In this document: piece after piece, positions 32,590 to 44,484 of the stretch
Layout: the number at the start of each line of letters is the position of its first letter
Position numbering within the stretch: the stretch's first letter is position 1
Assembly (NCBI GenBank): GCA_964017235.1
Contig: OZ024930.1
Coordinates: 152,644,221 to 152,708,220 of the forward strand
Source: Sabellastarte sp. h YS-2021
Lineage: Eukaryota; Annelida; Polychaeta; Sabellida; Sabellidae
Length of the DNA: 64,000 bases
Direction of reading: 5' to 3'
Made by a program: the position numbers and the translations under genes
Notes under the pieces: generated by a model
Database searches by the model: none
What the model saw: only the letters and a program-made list of their open reading frames with translations
What the model was told of the DNA's origin: nothing

Positions 32590-34640
32590 GTTTGAAAGTG
32601 ACTTTGCTTTGGGACAGAGAAGACTGTAAAACAGGGGCAGCCAATAGGAGGGCTGCTTACTGGTTCACTTGGCAACTGACACTGGCTTACATAATATGTA
32701 GCATTAGACTGGTACTTGAATCACTTTTAAAGTACATAGTAGCATTCTGTCTGTGGGCCAGGACTGACATCTGGGGCGCCTGGACACCCCAAGTGAAGCT
32801 CGACATAATCAACCTTACCCTGTCTGAAGGCTACCCTGCTTGGGGTTCTGATGCAAATGGACTTTTAAAATACCCGTGTGTCAAGGTCCCTCCGACACAG
32901 AAGTGGTATGGTGTTCATGCAGACAAGACAGAATTCTCCCGGCCCAGAGTGTCTTACTGGAGCAAGGATCTGGCAAAGATTAACAGTGCCTTCACCAGAC
33001 TTGTCAAACCCAGACCTGGTTTCCAGTCCTATTGCACAAGAGGATTTTAAGAAAGTCAGAGACGTCGGTCAGTGACTCAACGTTTATCTGTAATCTGCAG
33101 GCGGCTGGATTCGGCTAATGTTTGACTAGAGTACAGGACAGTATGGCTACTCAATTGAAAGTGATCCAATACAAGAAGGTGAAAGGGTATTCCGCCTCAA
33201 AGACACAGGAAGCAGCAGAGGAGCTGGCTTACGCCATTACCTTTAACCAAAGCATCACTCAAGTGATTGCTTGAACTATGCAACTTGTCAGGCTTTGTCT
33301 TCATTAATATGGCTAATGTCACTCTCCTCAGAAGGGACAGTTACCTGGATCTGTTGAAGCCAGGTGCAAACTTGACACAAAGGCAGCTCTCGGAACATCT
33401 CTCCACATGATTTTACTTTTCCCAGTTTCATTTGAAAAACTTGGGCCGCACAAGGGGCCAGCTGCAAGGTTATTAGAATCCTCAAGGAAGGCTACACCCT
33501 CCCCTTCCGGGATTTTGACCAGGTCTCCCATGATAACACAAGTGGCAATGTCAATCCTCTCAGGAACAGTTATCTGATGGAGGGATTACATGTACCTATT
33601 CAAAGGAATGCAGTTGAAAAGGTTCTCCAGGTTTCTTCAACCGAATTTTCTTGGTACCAAACCCCAACAATCAGTGGAAACCTATCTTGAATCTCAGTGC
33701 TCTGAACCAATTTTTAAAGACAGAGAAATTCAAAATGAAAATACTAGAACTGTAAGGACATCCCCCAGCCATGGGAGTGGGTAATATTCATAGACTTTAA
33801 GGACGCCTGCTTCCACATTCCAATTCAGACCCAGTCCAGGAAATACCTACATTTTCATGTTCCATGTTTCAAAGCACTACCATTTGGTCTGTCCACAGCA
33901 CCCATGGAATTCATGGTGGTGTCAAAGGAGGTCAAACTGATGGCTTTACACAAGGGTATAAAAATCCACCAGCACCTAGACGACTGGTTGGTCAGAGCCA
34001 GATCCCACCAAACCTGTCTCCAGCATACTCTAGTAGCTCTGTGTCAAGAACTAGGTTGCATTATAAACATAGAGTTATCAGAACTGGACCTCAAACAAGT
34101 TTTCAACTTCTATAGGTTACCAGTTCGACCTAAAGGAGGACCAGGTCAGACCCACCCTAGAGTGTTGGCAGACCTTAAATGCCAAGATACAGGAACTACT
34201 TTCCAAACCAACCTGTCCTGTCATGAGCTAGTCGAAAACAAGTCCACTAGGTCCACTCCATATGAGGCCAACACTGTGGCACTTGAAAAAAGTTATCCCT
34301 ATCCAACGTCACTCCACCTTCACTTAAAACAGCGGTTACAGGATGAAAATTTTCTTCAAGACCAACCATTACACCCCCTTAGTCATGCTCTGCAAATGTT
34401 TACAGATGCATGTGAGTTCACTGAGGAGGGCACACTACAACTACCTGTTCCCTTCCAGAAAGAAAGTTGCACATAAACTATCTGTAACTAAATGTGGTCT
34501 TTCTGGCTCTAAAAGAGTTCCAGGACCTCTGCTCAGACAACACCACACCGCAGTAGCATTAGAGAACACCACAATGGTTGCCTATATAAACAAGGAAGGA
34601 CGCAAGTATCAACATCTTACATCTTATGGAATTCCAAAAA
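32590..34640 (+). mobile_element. Second DIRS-type element, decayed fragment
   Basis: Scattered frames show a Gag-like part (VTLLRRDSYLDLLKPGANLT, 33315-33380), a pre-RT block (KVIRILKEGYTLPFRDFDQ, about 33465-33520), RT blocks in several frames (FLVPNPNNQWKPILNLSALN, about 33640-33710; FKDACFHIPIQT, about 33795-33830; EVKLMALHKGIKIHQHLDDW, 33928-33988) and RNase H text (ENTTMVAYINKEG, 34561-34600). The catalytic LDDW box is intact, unlike the element at 21475-27761. Frameshifts are frequent, and no recombinase or termini are found. The upstream frame at 32583-33050 may be an older Gag part but is not clearly recognisable. Confidence 0.75.
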
Positions 34641-36060
34641 TGTATTTGGAATGATGAGGTTTTGGTTACACAGATGATCTTTGGAATGATTGGAATTCCA
34701 AATACACTATTTAGTATTCCAAATAGCATATCTGAAATTCCAAATATGTATATTTCAAACTTTGAAGTTTAAATTTGGATGGCAGTTCCATGCTTTTGTA
34801 CCTTCCTCTATCCTCTCTGTTACTCTAACTTTGTCTTTTCCCTATTCCTCTCCTCCATCTCTTCAGCAATAACCCCGAGCTCAAACTGATGCACTCCCTC
34901 TTTCAGGCGTATTCTCCTTGTTTACTTTTCCTGTAAGCATCCTCATAGCATGTAAAATAAAAGAAAAGTGAAATGCTTAATCACTGTTGCACTTTACCTA
35001 AACCTAATTTACGACAATATTTTCAAAGAAGCCTAGCCGAACATGTTCTACCTCAATATCATACACCGTTCTCAAAGAAAATGTGGTATGATTCTATTCT
35101 TACATACTTCCTGCTGAGGCATGCACAGATTTTCATCAAGTTGAATCATAGAGGCCGGGAGTTCATTCAAGGTATTCTGACCCGATCAGCAGGGGTCAAA
35201 GATATGACAGGAGTGTGTCCCGACCTTCATGGTTCTAATAAGATTGCCAGAACCACACTGGAACCCTGTGCCAAAATAGTGTACTGGCAGCTATCTTTCA
35301 TCCTTGGACGCCTGCCCAAGTGGAATGCTTGGCCAGGAACCATATTTAGTCTTTCTCAAAACTCATAAACAATTATTTGTACAATTGCCAAAATTGCATC
35401 ATTGCCAGAGGACTGTGCCAAGACTTCTTGGTGATAGTCCAAATTCTTTTATATATACGTTGGAACAAACTACCAGAGACAAGGATGAAAATACGGAAAA
35501 CTAGAATGCTTTTGTGTGTTCAGAGAATGTTTAAATCATGTAAGCATACTTATTGGAATGTTGTTGTACTTTGAACTTATGTTTTTTTTGTGTTTGCTAT
35601 TAAACAGTGGAAGCTAGTACAGTGTCTTTATTCTGATCCTTAACTAAAGAGATAAATGGTCCCGGCTTTACTACAACTTGGACATATTAGGGAGGATAAT
35701 ATAGCAAGGATTCTCACCCTAATAGTTCCATTTTGTTAAATTATGACAGAGTTAGAATCAACGTCCCAACTTGGGGTCTGGGAAGCAAACCTGCCAACTT
35801 TCAAAATATCAAACATATGATATTGTCCTGAATCTTGTTGATTTTGCTGATTTTGATCTTGCTCCCCACATTCCACTATTCCCAAAATTTTTTATCCTGA
35901 CTTCAAACTTGGAAAGAGTCGGAGCCAATGTCGAGAATATGGAATGTCCACCTTAGCTGTAGAATGCTTTGTTTGTCGTGTCATGTGCTTGTCAAATTAT
36001 CTTCTGTTAAAAATGTTTGTTTCTTGGCCTCAATTTAACTCTGTACTTAAACATGATTGA
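34640..36060. other. Non-coding, short ATTCCAAAT repeats at the left
   Basis: 34640-34760 has about seven ATTCCAAAT/ATTTGGAAT motifs in both orientations, giving a small foldback. An open frame at 34973-35368 (with HVLPQYHTPFSKKMWYDSIL) has no domain I recognise; it may be a further retroelement fragment. 35640-36060 has nothing identifiable. Confidence 0.4.
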
Positions 36061-36293
36061 AGGGGCCGCAGTGGCGCAGTTACAAGATACTTACCTCCCA
36101 CATTCTTAGGTCTGTGGTTCAAACCCTGGACCTTATATGTCGGAAAGAGGGTAGTTTCTTAACAATGGTCGGCAGTTTACAGTACAGAACCTTGACCAAC
36201 TGTATGTACTGGTTTCCCCTGTCCATAAAACTACCCGTCATGACATGACAGTGTTGAAATTGATGTTAAATCCCAAATAAATAAATAAAAATT
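36061..36293 (+). mobile_element. tRNA-derived SINE, full length
   Basis: A pol III A-box-like GCAGTGGCGCAGTT near the start and a B box GGTTCAAACCC (about 36116-36126) are spaced as in a tRNA. A tRNA-unrelated body (CGGCAGTTTACAGTACAGAA, CTTGACCAACTGTATG) follows, then a tail TTAAATCCCAAATAAATAAA with ATAA repeats. The same body is at 42955-43093. Confidence 0.85.
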
Positions 36294-37243
36294 AAACATG
36301 AACAAAGCATATATTACGATGTAACCTCCAGCCTTTGAAATACAATTTTATTACCTCGTTTCCACTTTTCCAATGTTGTAGATCCTTTTGTTTTTACACA
36401 ACAATCCAGTGGTACCCTGTTGTGTTGGAATATGAAGGAATCAGAAAATATGTTCACTAAAACAAATGTGTGGATCAATGACCTATTAAGTGTCCAATAT
36501 CTAAAATTAATGGATTTTTACGAGGTTCCGAAGGGACCTTGTTAACAGTCCATTAACCAATTTAAATTACACAACTTACTCATTCTATAATTTAAGTTTA
36601 ACATCAATGTTTTTCATTTCTATCTTTATCGTATGTATTTTGTCTTTTTCATGATCAGTTTAGTTGGAATAAAAATAAAAACATTTCTTTGGAGATGCGT
36701 AAATATATATAATGAATTTATGGTCATACCCGCTGAGCGGAACAACTTCATTAATGAAAGATATTTGAGTATTTTAGCAAGAGCAAATCTCTCAGGGTAA
36801 TTTAATCCCAGTTTATATGGCAAATTTCAATTCCCCCCACTCCACCACCACCACAACCCATTCGCTTCCTTGATGCCTTGATATTTACTTGTGTTTACAA
36901 TAATTTAATTTGATGTATTTTTACAAAAAGGGGTTTTACTCTTTTGTTTCATAAACATCCAATCTATATTACAACCACAATCTTTCTCTCGCTGCATGGA
37001 AACATAATAGAAGCCTTAATGTATTATTACAATTCACACTTCACATAAACTTTTTCACAACAATTATATAGACTTTACGCAATATGTAGTCACAAGACAC
37101 ATCTTTTTGACATTAGCCTTGTCAAGTATCACTGCCAAATGGCTCACTTTATAAAAAGAATAGGTAAAACCCTCCAGATACTAAAATATCATTTTGACAA
37201 TGAATTTATTTTGTGACATTTGCAAAATAAAAAAGAATACGTT
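36294..37243. other. Intergenic A/T-rich sequence, no supported feature
   Basis: No gene, RNA gene or clear repeat is recognised. One CCACCACCACC tract lies near 36842-36853. Confidence 0.4.
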
Positions 37244-37805
37244 CCCAGTAAACATTAAAAAGGTTTTCAAAAGTTAAAACGTTTACAAAAACGTTTTTGA
37301 ACCCAGTCTTTGGGCTCACTAAATGTTTCCAAGGGATTTGTTCACATGGAACTTAGTCTTGACTGGAAACGTTTTAAACATTTATAAAATAGATTAAGAA
37401 ATGGAGATAAAACCGGAAATGTTTTTCATTCATCACAAAATGTGTACCAAAAAGTACCAAATATGCAATGCCTACCAGTAAGAACTGAATGACACAAATT
37501 GTAAGTCACTGTCTTACAATTCGAGACATAGAAATAACACTTTCATTGATGGGCAACCTAAAAGGAGGTTTAATTTGACCTCTGACCCCAATTAAGGTTA
37601 ATATTGGTAAGCAATGCTAAATATTTCAGAAAAAAATTTTATGTTCATTTGTAATGTTTTCTAACATTTGTCATTAAACATTCAATAAATGGTATACATA
37701 AGACATTTTGCAAATCTATTATTAATGGGTTTTCCACCCATTAGTTTTAACCTTTAGAAAACGTTTCCCTTCAAATGTTTGCAAACATTAGAAATGTTTA
37801 CTTGG
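37244..37805. mobile_element. AACGTTT-rich TIR element, copy 1
   Basis: It starts CCCAGTAAACATT and ends AATGTTTACTTGG, its inverted complement with one mismatch. The interior is rich in AACGTTT, AAACATT and AATGTTT motifs. No transposase is present and no target duplication is clear. Confidence 0.7.
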
Positions 37806-38003
37806 ATTTTTATTGATTAAAGTTTAAAAGGACAGCCTTTTATTAGTGAATTCTTATCATTTCAGGATTATGCTGCATAAAAGTTTCCGGCTTGTAGTTC
37901 TGAATTAATTTTAATATAAATTGGATTTATAAAATATAACAATACACCATAGCAATATTTGTTCTCATGATCTAAACTCAATGAGAAAATTATTATTATT
38001 ATT

Positions 38004-38774
38004 CCCAGTAAACATTTTTGGGCTTTGCAAACGTTTGATAGGAAACGTTTGGCAAAGCTTAAAAATGATGGGTACAAAAACCATTTATAATAGAATGTTT
38101 TAAAAATGTTTTATGTATACTGTTTATTAAACGTCTGAATATAATAATGGATCAGAGGCCAAATTCAATATCTTTATATGGTTGTTCACTAATGAAAATA
38201 TTGTTTCATGTCTAAAATTGTAAGGTAGTGGCTTAAAAATTGTGCCCCCATTTAATTCTTACTTTTAGGGATTGCATCTAGAGCCAGTTTGAGAAAGTGC
38301 TGTAAAATCCCCTATTACTGCTCACTGCCATCTTTGTTTGGACATGTTTGAAGGTGAAGGTTTAATATGCATTCTGAAAACATGGGTTTAAAAACGTTTT
38401 TGATAGAATGTTTTTAAAACATTTGATCATTAATGTTGTTTAAACATTTTATGTGTACTGTTTATCAAACATTTCATGATGAATGTTTAAAAAACATTTC
38501 CAGCATAACCTTCATTTCTTCAGCTATTTTTCAATGTTAAAAAAACGTTTCCAGTCAAACCAAACCTACCTGCTTGAGTTATTTTAGAAATGTTTAATAA
38601 ACGTTTCGAGTAAAACCATTTGCATATAGAATGTTTATAAAACGTTTTTTAAACATTACGGTGTAAATGCTTACTTGGAAACGTTTAGAAAACCATAAGA
38701 TAGGGTTTTAATAGGTTTTAACAACGTTTTGTAAACGTTTAAACAATTTTAAAATGTTTGTAATGTTAACTGGG
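38004..38774. mobile_element. AACGTTT-rich TIR element, copy 2
   Basis: It starts CCCAGTAAACATT and ends AATGTTAACTGGG, with a dense series of AAACGTTT/AAACATTT motifs (more than a dozen) between. It is about 200 bp longer than copy 1. The two copies lie in the same orientation about 200 bp apart. Confidence 0.7.
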
Positions 38775-39151
38775 TTGTTGTTATTTTTTTTGTGCAAGTC
38801 TATTAGTTTATTTCTGTTTTTAACAAACCAAACACAAGTTAACGTTAAATGTTAAAGTAAAACATTCCCAAAGATGGATGATTTAGCATGTGCATAACAG
38901 AGCCGTTGAAAGACTACCTTGTTTTGACACACAAAGTGGGGTGACAAACGAATTTCCCTCCCTTGCCTATTTTAAAACACAAACAAATATGCATTTGAGG
39001 AGATAGGCACTGGTAAATTGACAGTCGGAGGACATATTGCTTGATGTTATATGTATGAGCTTTACCCAGTTTTTATGATTTAAACAGCTGTTTACTTCCT
39101 GGTCAAACGGGGAAAGTCCCTGGGTAGTTTTGTGCATATGTATTTGTTCAA

Positions 39152-39317
39152 ATGATTATCATACAAACTTTCCAAATGAATCAGAAGGAAGATACACATT
39201 TTAACGACATCCTGGATTTTGTTTTCCAGTTTTTCAAAGATCTAACTGATGGTCTTCAGTATTATTCTGAGATCAAGGTGACAGCGTTGAAATTTCTGAT
39301 TGAACCCATACATACAG
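39152..39317 (+). CDS. Candidate orphan exon, function unknown
   Basis: The frame reads NDILDFVFQFFKDLTDGLQY, YSEIKVTALKFLIEP and IHTG, then meets a consensus donor (ACAG before GTATGT) at 39318. A strong acceptor TTTGTTTTCCAG ends at 39229, so the exon could instead be 39230-39317 or start with the ATG at 39152. The composition looks like an amphipathic helical-repeat protein. No second exon was found nearby, and I do not recognise the gene. It could be an exon of a gene whose other parts are outside the window, or a relic. Confidence 0.3.
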
Positions 39318-39572
39318 GTATGTATTTTCTTGCAGTACACATGCTCTCGATAATGCGTAAAAATAGTCAATGGTGAATGTATACCGTAGTACTTTTGTAT
39401 GCTCCGTGCATATTATCAGACTGTTTTGCTTTCATTTCCCTGAGATAAAGCATAGATTTTGATAACCTATGTGTAATATCTTATCTGCGCATTTATATTT
39501 ATCCGAAGACAAAAAAAATGTGTTTTACAATGCACATGCATGCAGTAGCACCGCGAATATTTGCCCCATTTT

Positions 39573-39600
39573 TATCTCCCCCTTCGGGGTCGGGAGATAA
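39573..39600. repeat. Hairpin resembling a 5' element end
   Basis: TTATCTCCC and GGGAGATAA form a perfect 9-bp stem around CCTTCGGGGTC. It matches the TTATCTCC-type 5' ends seen near 10087, but no array or matching 3' end follows. Confidence 0.5.
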
Positions 39601-40009
39601 TGACGTTCTCCAGAGGCCCCGGGCCTAAGTCAAGAAAATATGAGCTGGGATTAATGTATAGTGCACTATTTATTCTAAAATCTTTCTCGAGTATAACATA
39701 TATATAAAACCTCACACGAGTGCATTATGAAATAAATTTACTGACCAGTTGTGAAACTGACATGTCAAAGTAATTAATAACAAATAGGATATGCTAACAG
39801 TCATAGAGGTTGGGAGCGAACCTGGGTGGCTAGAGGACCACAAGGGAACAGCAAATAAAATACTAATGGGATATATATATTTCAGTAAGCAAAATAAACA
39901 TGAATAAACAAGTGAAAAAGTCAAAACACAGATGGTTCAGTAATGGAAAGATGGTGACCTGAAATTAAGGTCAGAAGAGGTGTAGAGGAACCCCTCCGAG
40001 AAAGAAAGG

Positions 40010-40280
40010 TCAAGTTAGGAGATTATTATGTCAAGATAATCTCCACCAAGATGCAAACATCCCATGAGGGAATGTTCTGCCAGATCTGGCAAACAACAAT
40101 GTTAACAATCTGTGCTGACAGAAGTGGAAGAATAAAAGTAACTATTGGATACCTTAATTCTGATAAGTTGGTCTGCAAGGTCAATGAAGGTCAAATTGCA
40201 TAAAAAGCGAGGAGATTATTATGTCAAAATAATCCCATCCAATCCGCAGATATCCCATAGGGAAATAAACAACAAATAAG
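40010..40280. repeat. Two-copy direct repeat
   Basis: GAGGAGATTATTATGTCAA, AATAATC and CATCCCATGAGGGAA-type text occurs at about 40016-40075 and again at about 40208-40265, separated by about 192 bp. Both copies are non-coding. Confidence 0.6.
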
Positions 40281-40372
40281 AAATTCTGTTCATTGAATAT
40301 TTTGCAAGTGTCAAATTTGACCTTTGAGCCCTGCTTCAAGGGCGAGTGGTTCATCATATTGAATGGGTTTTG
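40280..40372. repeat. C'-type satellite monomer, left of A2
   Basis: TTTTGCAAGTGTCAAATTTGACC, GCTTCAAGG and GGTTCATCAT match the monomers at 42257-42945, from which they are separated by element A2. Confidence 0.7.
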
Positions 40373-42256
40373 TTACCCCACAGCCCTTAATGGCTGTTGG
40401 GGTATTGTTTTCACCCATGGTGTCCGGATGGGCGGGCGGGCGGGCGGGTGGGGGGGCGGCGCTAAATAGTTTGTCCGGGCTGTATCTCAGAAACAGTAAG
40501 GTGTAGGAAGTTGATACTTGGTAGGGACATTGGTTAGGGGGTGTAGCTGTGCAATGTCATGGTCTGACCTTGATTTGACCTTTGACCTTGCCGTAGTGAC
40601 CTTGAGTTTGAAAATCTTGTCCGGGCTATATCTCGGAAACTGTAAGGTGTAAGAAGTTGATACTTGGTAGGGACATTGGTTAGGGGGTGTAGTTGTGCAA
40701 CGTCATAGTCTGACCTTGATTTGACCTTTGACCTTGCCGTAGTGACCTTGACCTATAAAATCTTGTCCGGGCTATATCTCGGAAACCATAAGGTGTAGGA
40801 AGTTGATACTTGGTAGGGATATTGGTTAGGGGGTGTAGGTGTGCAACATCATGGTCTGACCTTGATTTGACCTTGCCGTAGTGACCTTGACCTATAAAAT
40901 GTTGTCCGGGCTATATCTCGGAAACTGTAAGGCTTGGGAAGTTGATATTTGGTAGGGACATTGGCTAGGGGGTGTAGGTGTGCAACGTCATGGTGTGACC
41001 TTGATTTGACCTTGCCGTATTGACCTTGACCTATAAAATGTTGTCCGGGCTATATCTCAGAAACCGTAAGGTGTAGGAAGTTGATACATGGTACGGATAT
41101 TGGTTAGGGGGTGTAGGTGTGCAACGTCATGGTGTGACCTTGATTTGACCTGTGACCTTGCCGTGGTGGCCTTGACCTATAAAATCTTGTCCAGGCTATA
41201 TCTCAGAAACTGTAAGGTGTGGGAAGTTGATACTTGGTAGGGATATTGCTTAGGGGGTGTAGGTGTGCAGCGTCATGGTCTGACCTTGATTTGACCTTTG
41301 ACCTTGCCGTAGTGACCTTGACCTATAAAATGTTGTCTGGGCTATATCTCAGAAACCGTAAGGTGTAGGAAGTTGATACTTGGTAGGGATATTGATTAGG
41401 GGGTGTAGGTGTGCAACGTCATGGTCTGACCTTGATTTGACCTTTAACCTTGCTGTAGTGACCTTGACCTATAAAATATTGTCCGGGCTTTATCTCGGAA
41501 ACTGTTAGGTGCAGGAAGTTGATATTTGGTAGAGACATTGGCTAGGGGGTGTAGGTGTGCAGCATCATGGTGTGACCTTGATTTGACCTTTGACCTTGCC
41601 ATAGTGACCTTGACCTATAAAATCGTCAGGGCTGTATCTCGGAAACCGTAAGGTGTAGGAAGTTGATACTTGGTAGGGACATTGGTTATTGGCTATAGGA
41701 GTGTATTATCATGGTGTGACCTAAATTTGACCTTTTACCTTGCCGTAGTGACCTTGACCTTTAAAATCTTGTTGCACCTTTGGGTCTGTCTTTTGATGCA
41801 GATTAAGCAAAAGTCATATTAGAATTTATTAAGAATTTTACTTTCATAACTTCCCATTGTAAGAGATAGAATTTCATCAAGTGAGCCGCAGATTTTACTC
41901 CAACACCACACATAAGCATTCATTAAATGTATTACCACTTCTGTATGCATGGTAATATTCAAACCATCTAAACCATAATTCGGAAATGCAGATGTATATA
42001 AAGAGTGTTGAATTTTAGTTTACTGATTAATGCTGTCATCTTGTCATTGAATTATCTTGTTTTAATACTTCATCTTTATACGCATTATCTTTCTTTTAAA
42101 CATTATTTCTCCATTTAAACATTGTTTGGACCTTTATATAACTGACAGTGCTCTGAAAGTATCCTGAAGTTTGTACTGGTACAGTACTTCTATATCTCAT
42201 GGTGTTGAAAATATTTCCCAAGGCTGTGGGGTACGGGCATCTCTGATGCTATTTTT
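40373..42256 (+). mobile_element. Satellite-bearing element A2
   Basis: It is the same as A1 from TTACCCCACAGCCC to GATGCTATTTTT, including the hairpin, GGGCGGGCGGG spacer, about ten A monomers and unique 3' part. Long runs are identical to A1 by eye (for example the last 480 bases), and the monomer order corresponds with a few small insertions such as CTTTGACC. This suggests recent spread. It is inserted in a C'-type array. Confidence 0.88.
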
Positions 42257-42945
42257 CTCCCTTACTATTGGTTCTACCCTCTAGCACTTTAGAATGGAAA
42301 AGAAGTTGTAGAAAGTTATGGCGTTCAAATCTTTTGCAAGTGTCAAGTTTGACCTTTGACCCATCTTTAAGGTCAATTGGGGGTCATCATTCTAAAGGTC
42401 TTATATCTCCCTTATCATTGGTGACAGGGCTTGGAAATATGAAAACAACCTATAGGAAGTCATTGCCTATAAACCTTTTGCAAGTGTCAAATTTGATCCC
42501 TGCTCAATGTTAAGTGGGGTTGTCATATTAAAAACCCTCTTATTTTCCTTATTGATGGTTCTAGAGCTTCGGAATTTGAAAACAACCTATAAGAAATCAT
42601 GGCATTTGAATCTTTTGCAAGTGTGGAATTTGACCCATGACCCCTGCTTCAAGGTCAAGTGGGTCATCATCCTACAGCGGCCTTATATCTCCCTTATTAT
42701 TGGGTCAAGTGCTTCAAAATGTGAAAACAAGCTATAGAAAATCATATCCTGTGAATCTTTTGCAAGTGTCAAAATTCGACCTTTGATCCCTGCTTCAAGG
42801 TTAAGTGCAGTCATTATACTAAAAAGGCCGTTCTGTCTTATTATTGGTTCTTGAGCTTTGACATTTTGAAAAATCCTATAGAAAATCATGACCTGTGAAT
42901 CTGTAGCAAGTGTCAACTATAATCTTTGATACCTTCTTCTAGGTC
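42257..42945. repeat. C'-type satellite array, right of A2
   Basis: About four to five monomers of 140-150 bp carry CTTATATCTCCCTTATTATTGG, AACAACCTATAGGAAATCAT and CTTTTGCAAGTGTCAAATTT. They are a diverged relative of satellite C. The array ends at a SINE. Confidence 0.75.
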
Positions 42946-42954
42946 TAGCGGAGG

Positions 42955-43093
42955 GTCAATGGTGGCGCAGTGGTAACACTCGCCTCCCACTTCTGAAGTT
43001 GGTGGTTCAAACCCTGAACACTATGTGGGAAAGATGGTACTTTCTTAGGTATGGTCGGCCGTTTACAGTACAGAACCTTGACCAACTGTATGA
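42955..43093 (+). mobile_element. tRNA-derived SINE, 3'-truncated
   Basis: A-box-like GGTGGCGCAGTGGTAAC, B box GGTTCAAACCC (about 43003-43013) and body GGCCGTTTACAGTACAGAAC with CTTGACCAACTGTATG match the SINE at 36061-36293. The A-rich tail is missing, and satellite B text follows directly. Confidence 0.85.
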
Positions 43094-43094
43094 C

Positions 43095-44105
43095 TGTATT
43101 TATGAAATCCTGCACTAAATCACCTATAACTTGAAAAGTATTGCATTTAGAGCATTTTGTTAAAATACGGTATTCAGCTACATTTTGCATAACTACAACA
43201 TGGTGAGTAACTTGAGTGTCTATCCCAATAGCTAAGTGAGTAATGGCTACTTTCTGACTTTTCAGTACCTTCCATAATGAGTAAAATCACTTGTAACTTG
43301 AAAACTATTTCAGTTAGAGAATTTTATATACATATATGTGATTCAGCTATTTTTGGGTCAGCTATCACATAGTAAAATTGCAGACCCGTAGCTCATTGCA
43401 TAGCCGAGTAATAGCTACTTTGAGGTTATGACTGTTGAGTAAATCAGTTGTAACTTGAAAACTATTGCATTTAGAGAATTTTTATTAAATATGTGATTCA
43501 TCTACTTTTGAATTAGCTATAGCAGTGTAAAATTGGAGATGTGTAAGTCATTGCATAGCTGTGTAATAGCTATTCCCACATTCTCACTGTTGAGTAAATC
43601 AGTTGTAACTTGAAAACTATTACATTTAAAGTAGTTTCTATAAATATGTTGCTCACATACTTTTGAGTCAGCTATAACATAGTAAGATTGCAGATCTGTA
43701 GCTCATTGCATAGCTGAGCAATAGCTACTTTGAGGTTTATCTGTTGAGTAAATCAATTGTAACTTGAAAATTATTGCATTTACAGTGTTTCTTCAAATAC
43801 GTTATTCGCTTACTTTTGCGGGAGCTATACCATATTAAAATTGCAGCCCTGTAACTGATTGCTTAGCTGAGCAAAAGCGACTTTGAGATTCTCACTGTTG
43901 TAACTCAAAAACTATCGCATTTGCAGTATTTTTTAAGTATGTATTTAACCTACTTTTTACGCCTAAACAGCTACCTTCTTACTTTATTTCTGAATACCAT
44001 TTGCAGGGCACAATTTTTGTGTCCTTCTGTCACTTCTACTCTGAAACTCAAAACACACAGTCAGCTGACACAGAGCCCGTTTGCGGGCACTGATTGCTTG
44101 TTTAT
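43095..44105. repeat. Satellite B array with shared 3' end
   Basis: About six monomers of about 145-167 bp carry TCAGTTGTAACTTGAAAACT, ATTGCATTTAGAG and CATAGCTGAGTAATAGCTAC. They are followed by a unique end (43985-44105) with GCACAATTTTTGTGTCCTT, CAGCTGACACAGAGCCCG and GATTGCTTGTTT. The same end is at about 61900-62012, with a stem-loop conserved by compensating changes (GCCCG/CGGGC here, AGAGCC/GGCTCT there). Confidence 0.8.
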
Positions 44106-44340
44106 CATTGCACTCATAAGCAATATTTGAAGTGTTGGGCCTTGGTAGAGCTATGCACTCTCTAAGTGCCCCCTCTTTTGCATGCATTACTTTAGCTCTT
44201 ATCATAATTTTTTCAATACAGGGGAAACGTTTGTTCAAGAGATGAAAATCTTGTAGATATATTTGGAGCCCTTCCCTGAAAACACCTAGAAATGTCAGTT
44301 CACAAAGTAATACTCTAGTTATACTTGGATTTCTTTTCAG

Positions 44341-44484
44341 CAGAGTAGGTGATGAGAAAGATGAACAGGATGCACGAGTGGCTGGTTTTGATGTACATTT
44401 TTGTGGTTCATGGAGGTGCTACAGACTTTAGTCTTGCTGATCCTGGTCTTAAAATACGGTTTTCAAAATCTGGCCTTAATTACG
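44341..44484 (+). CDS. BPI/LBP exon 1 (coding from 44352)
   Basis: Encodes the signal peptide and the start of the mature protein (DPGLKIRFSKSGLNY). The donor is GTAAGG at 44485, and the exon ends in phase 1. A pyrimidine-rich acceptor directly before 44341 suggests it is the second exon of the transcript. Confidence 0.9.

Noticed and set aside
32583-33050. 155-codon frame as a host gene
   Set aside because: It lies directly upstream of DIRS Gag/RT remnants in the same strand, lacks a recognisable domain, and the tail peptides look like frame-shifted retroelement sequence.
34973-35368. 131-codon frame as a gene
   Set aside because: No recognised domain or splice sites; it sits between retroelement debris. 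Left as unexplained sequence.
36061-36135. Functional tRNA gene
   Set aside because: A and B boxes are present, but the cloverleaf arms do not pair and the sequence continues into a SINE body and tail.
39700-39960. SINE on the minus strand near the AGGTTCGCTCCC B-box-like motif
   Set aside because: No A box at the right distance and no second copy in the window.
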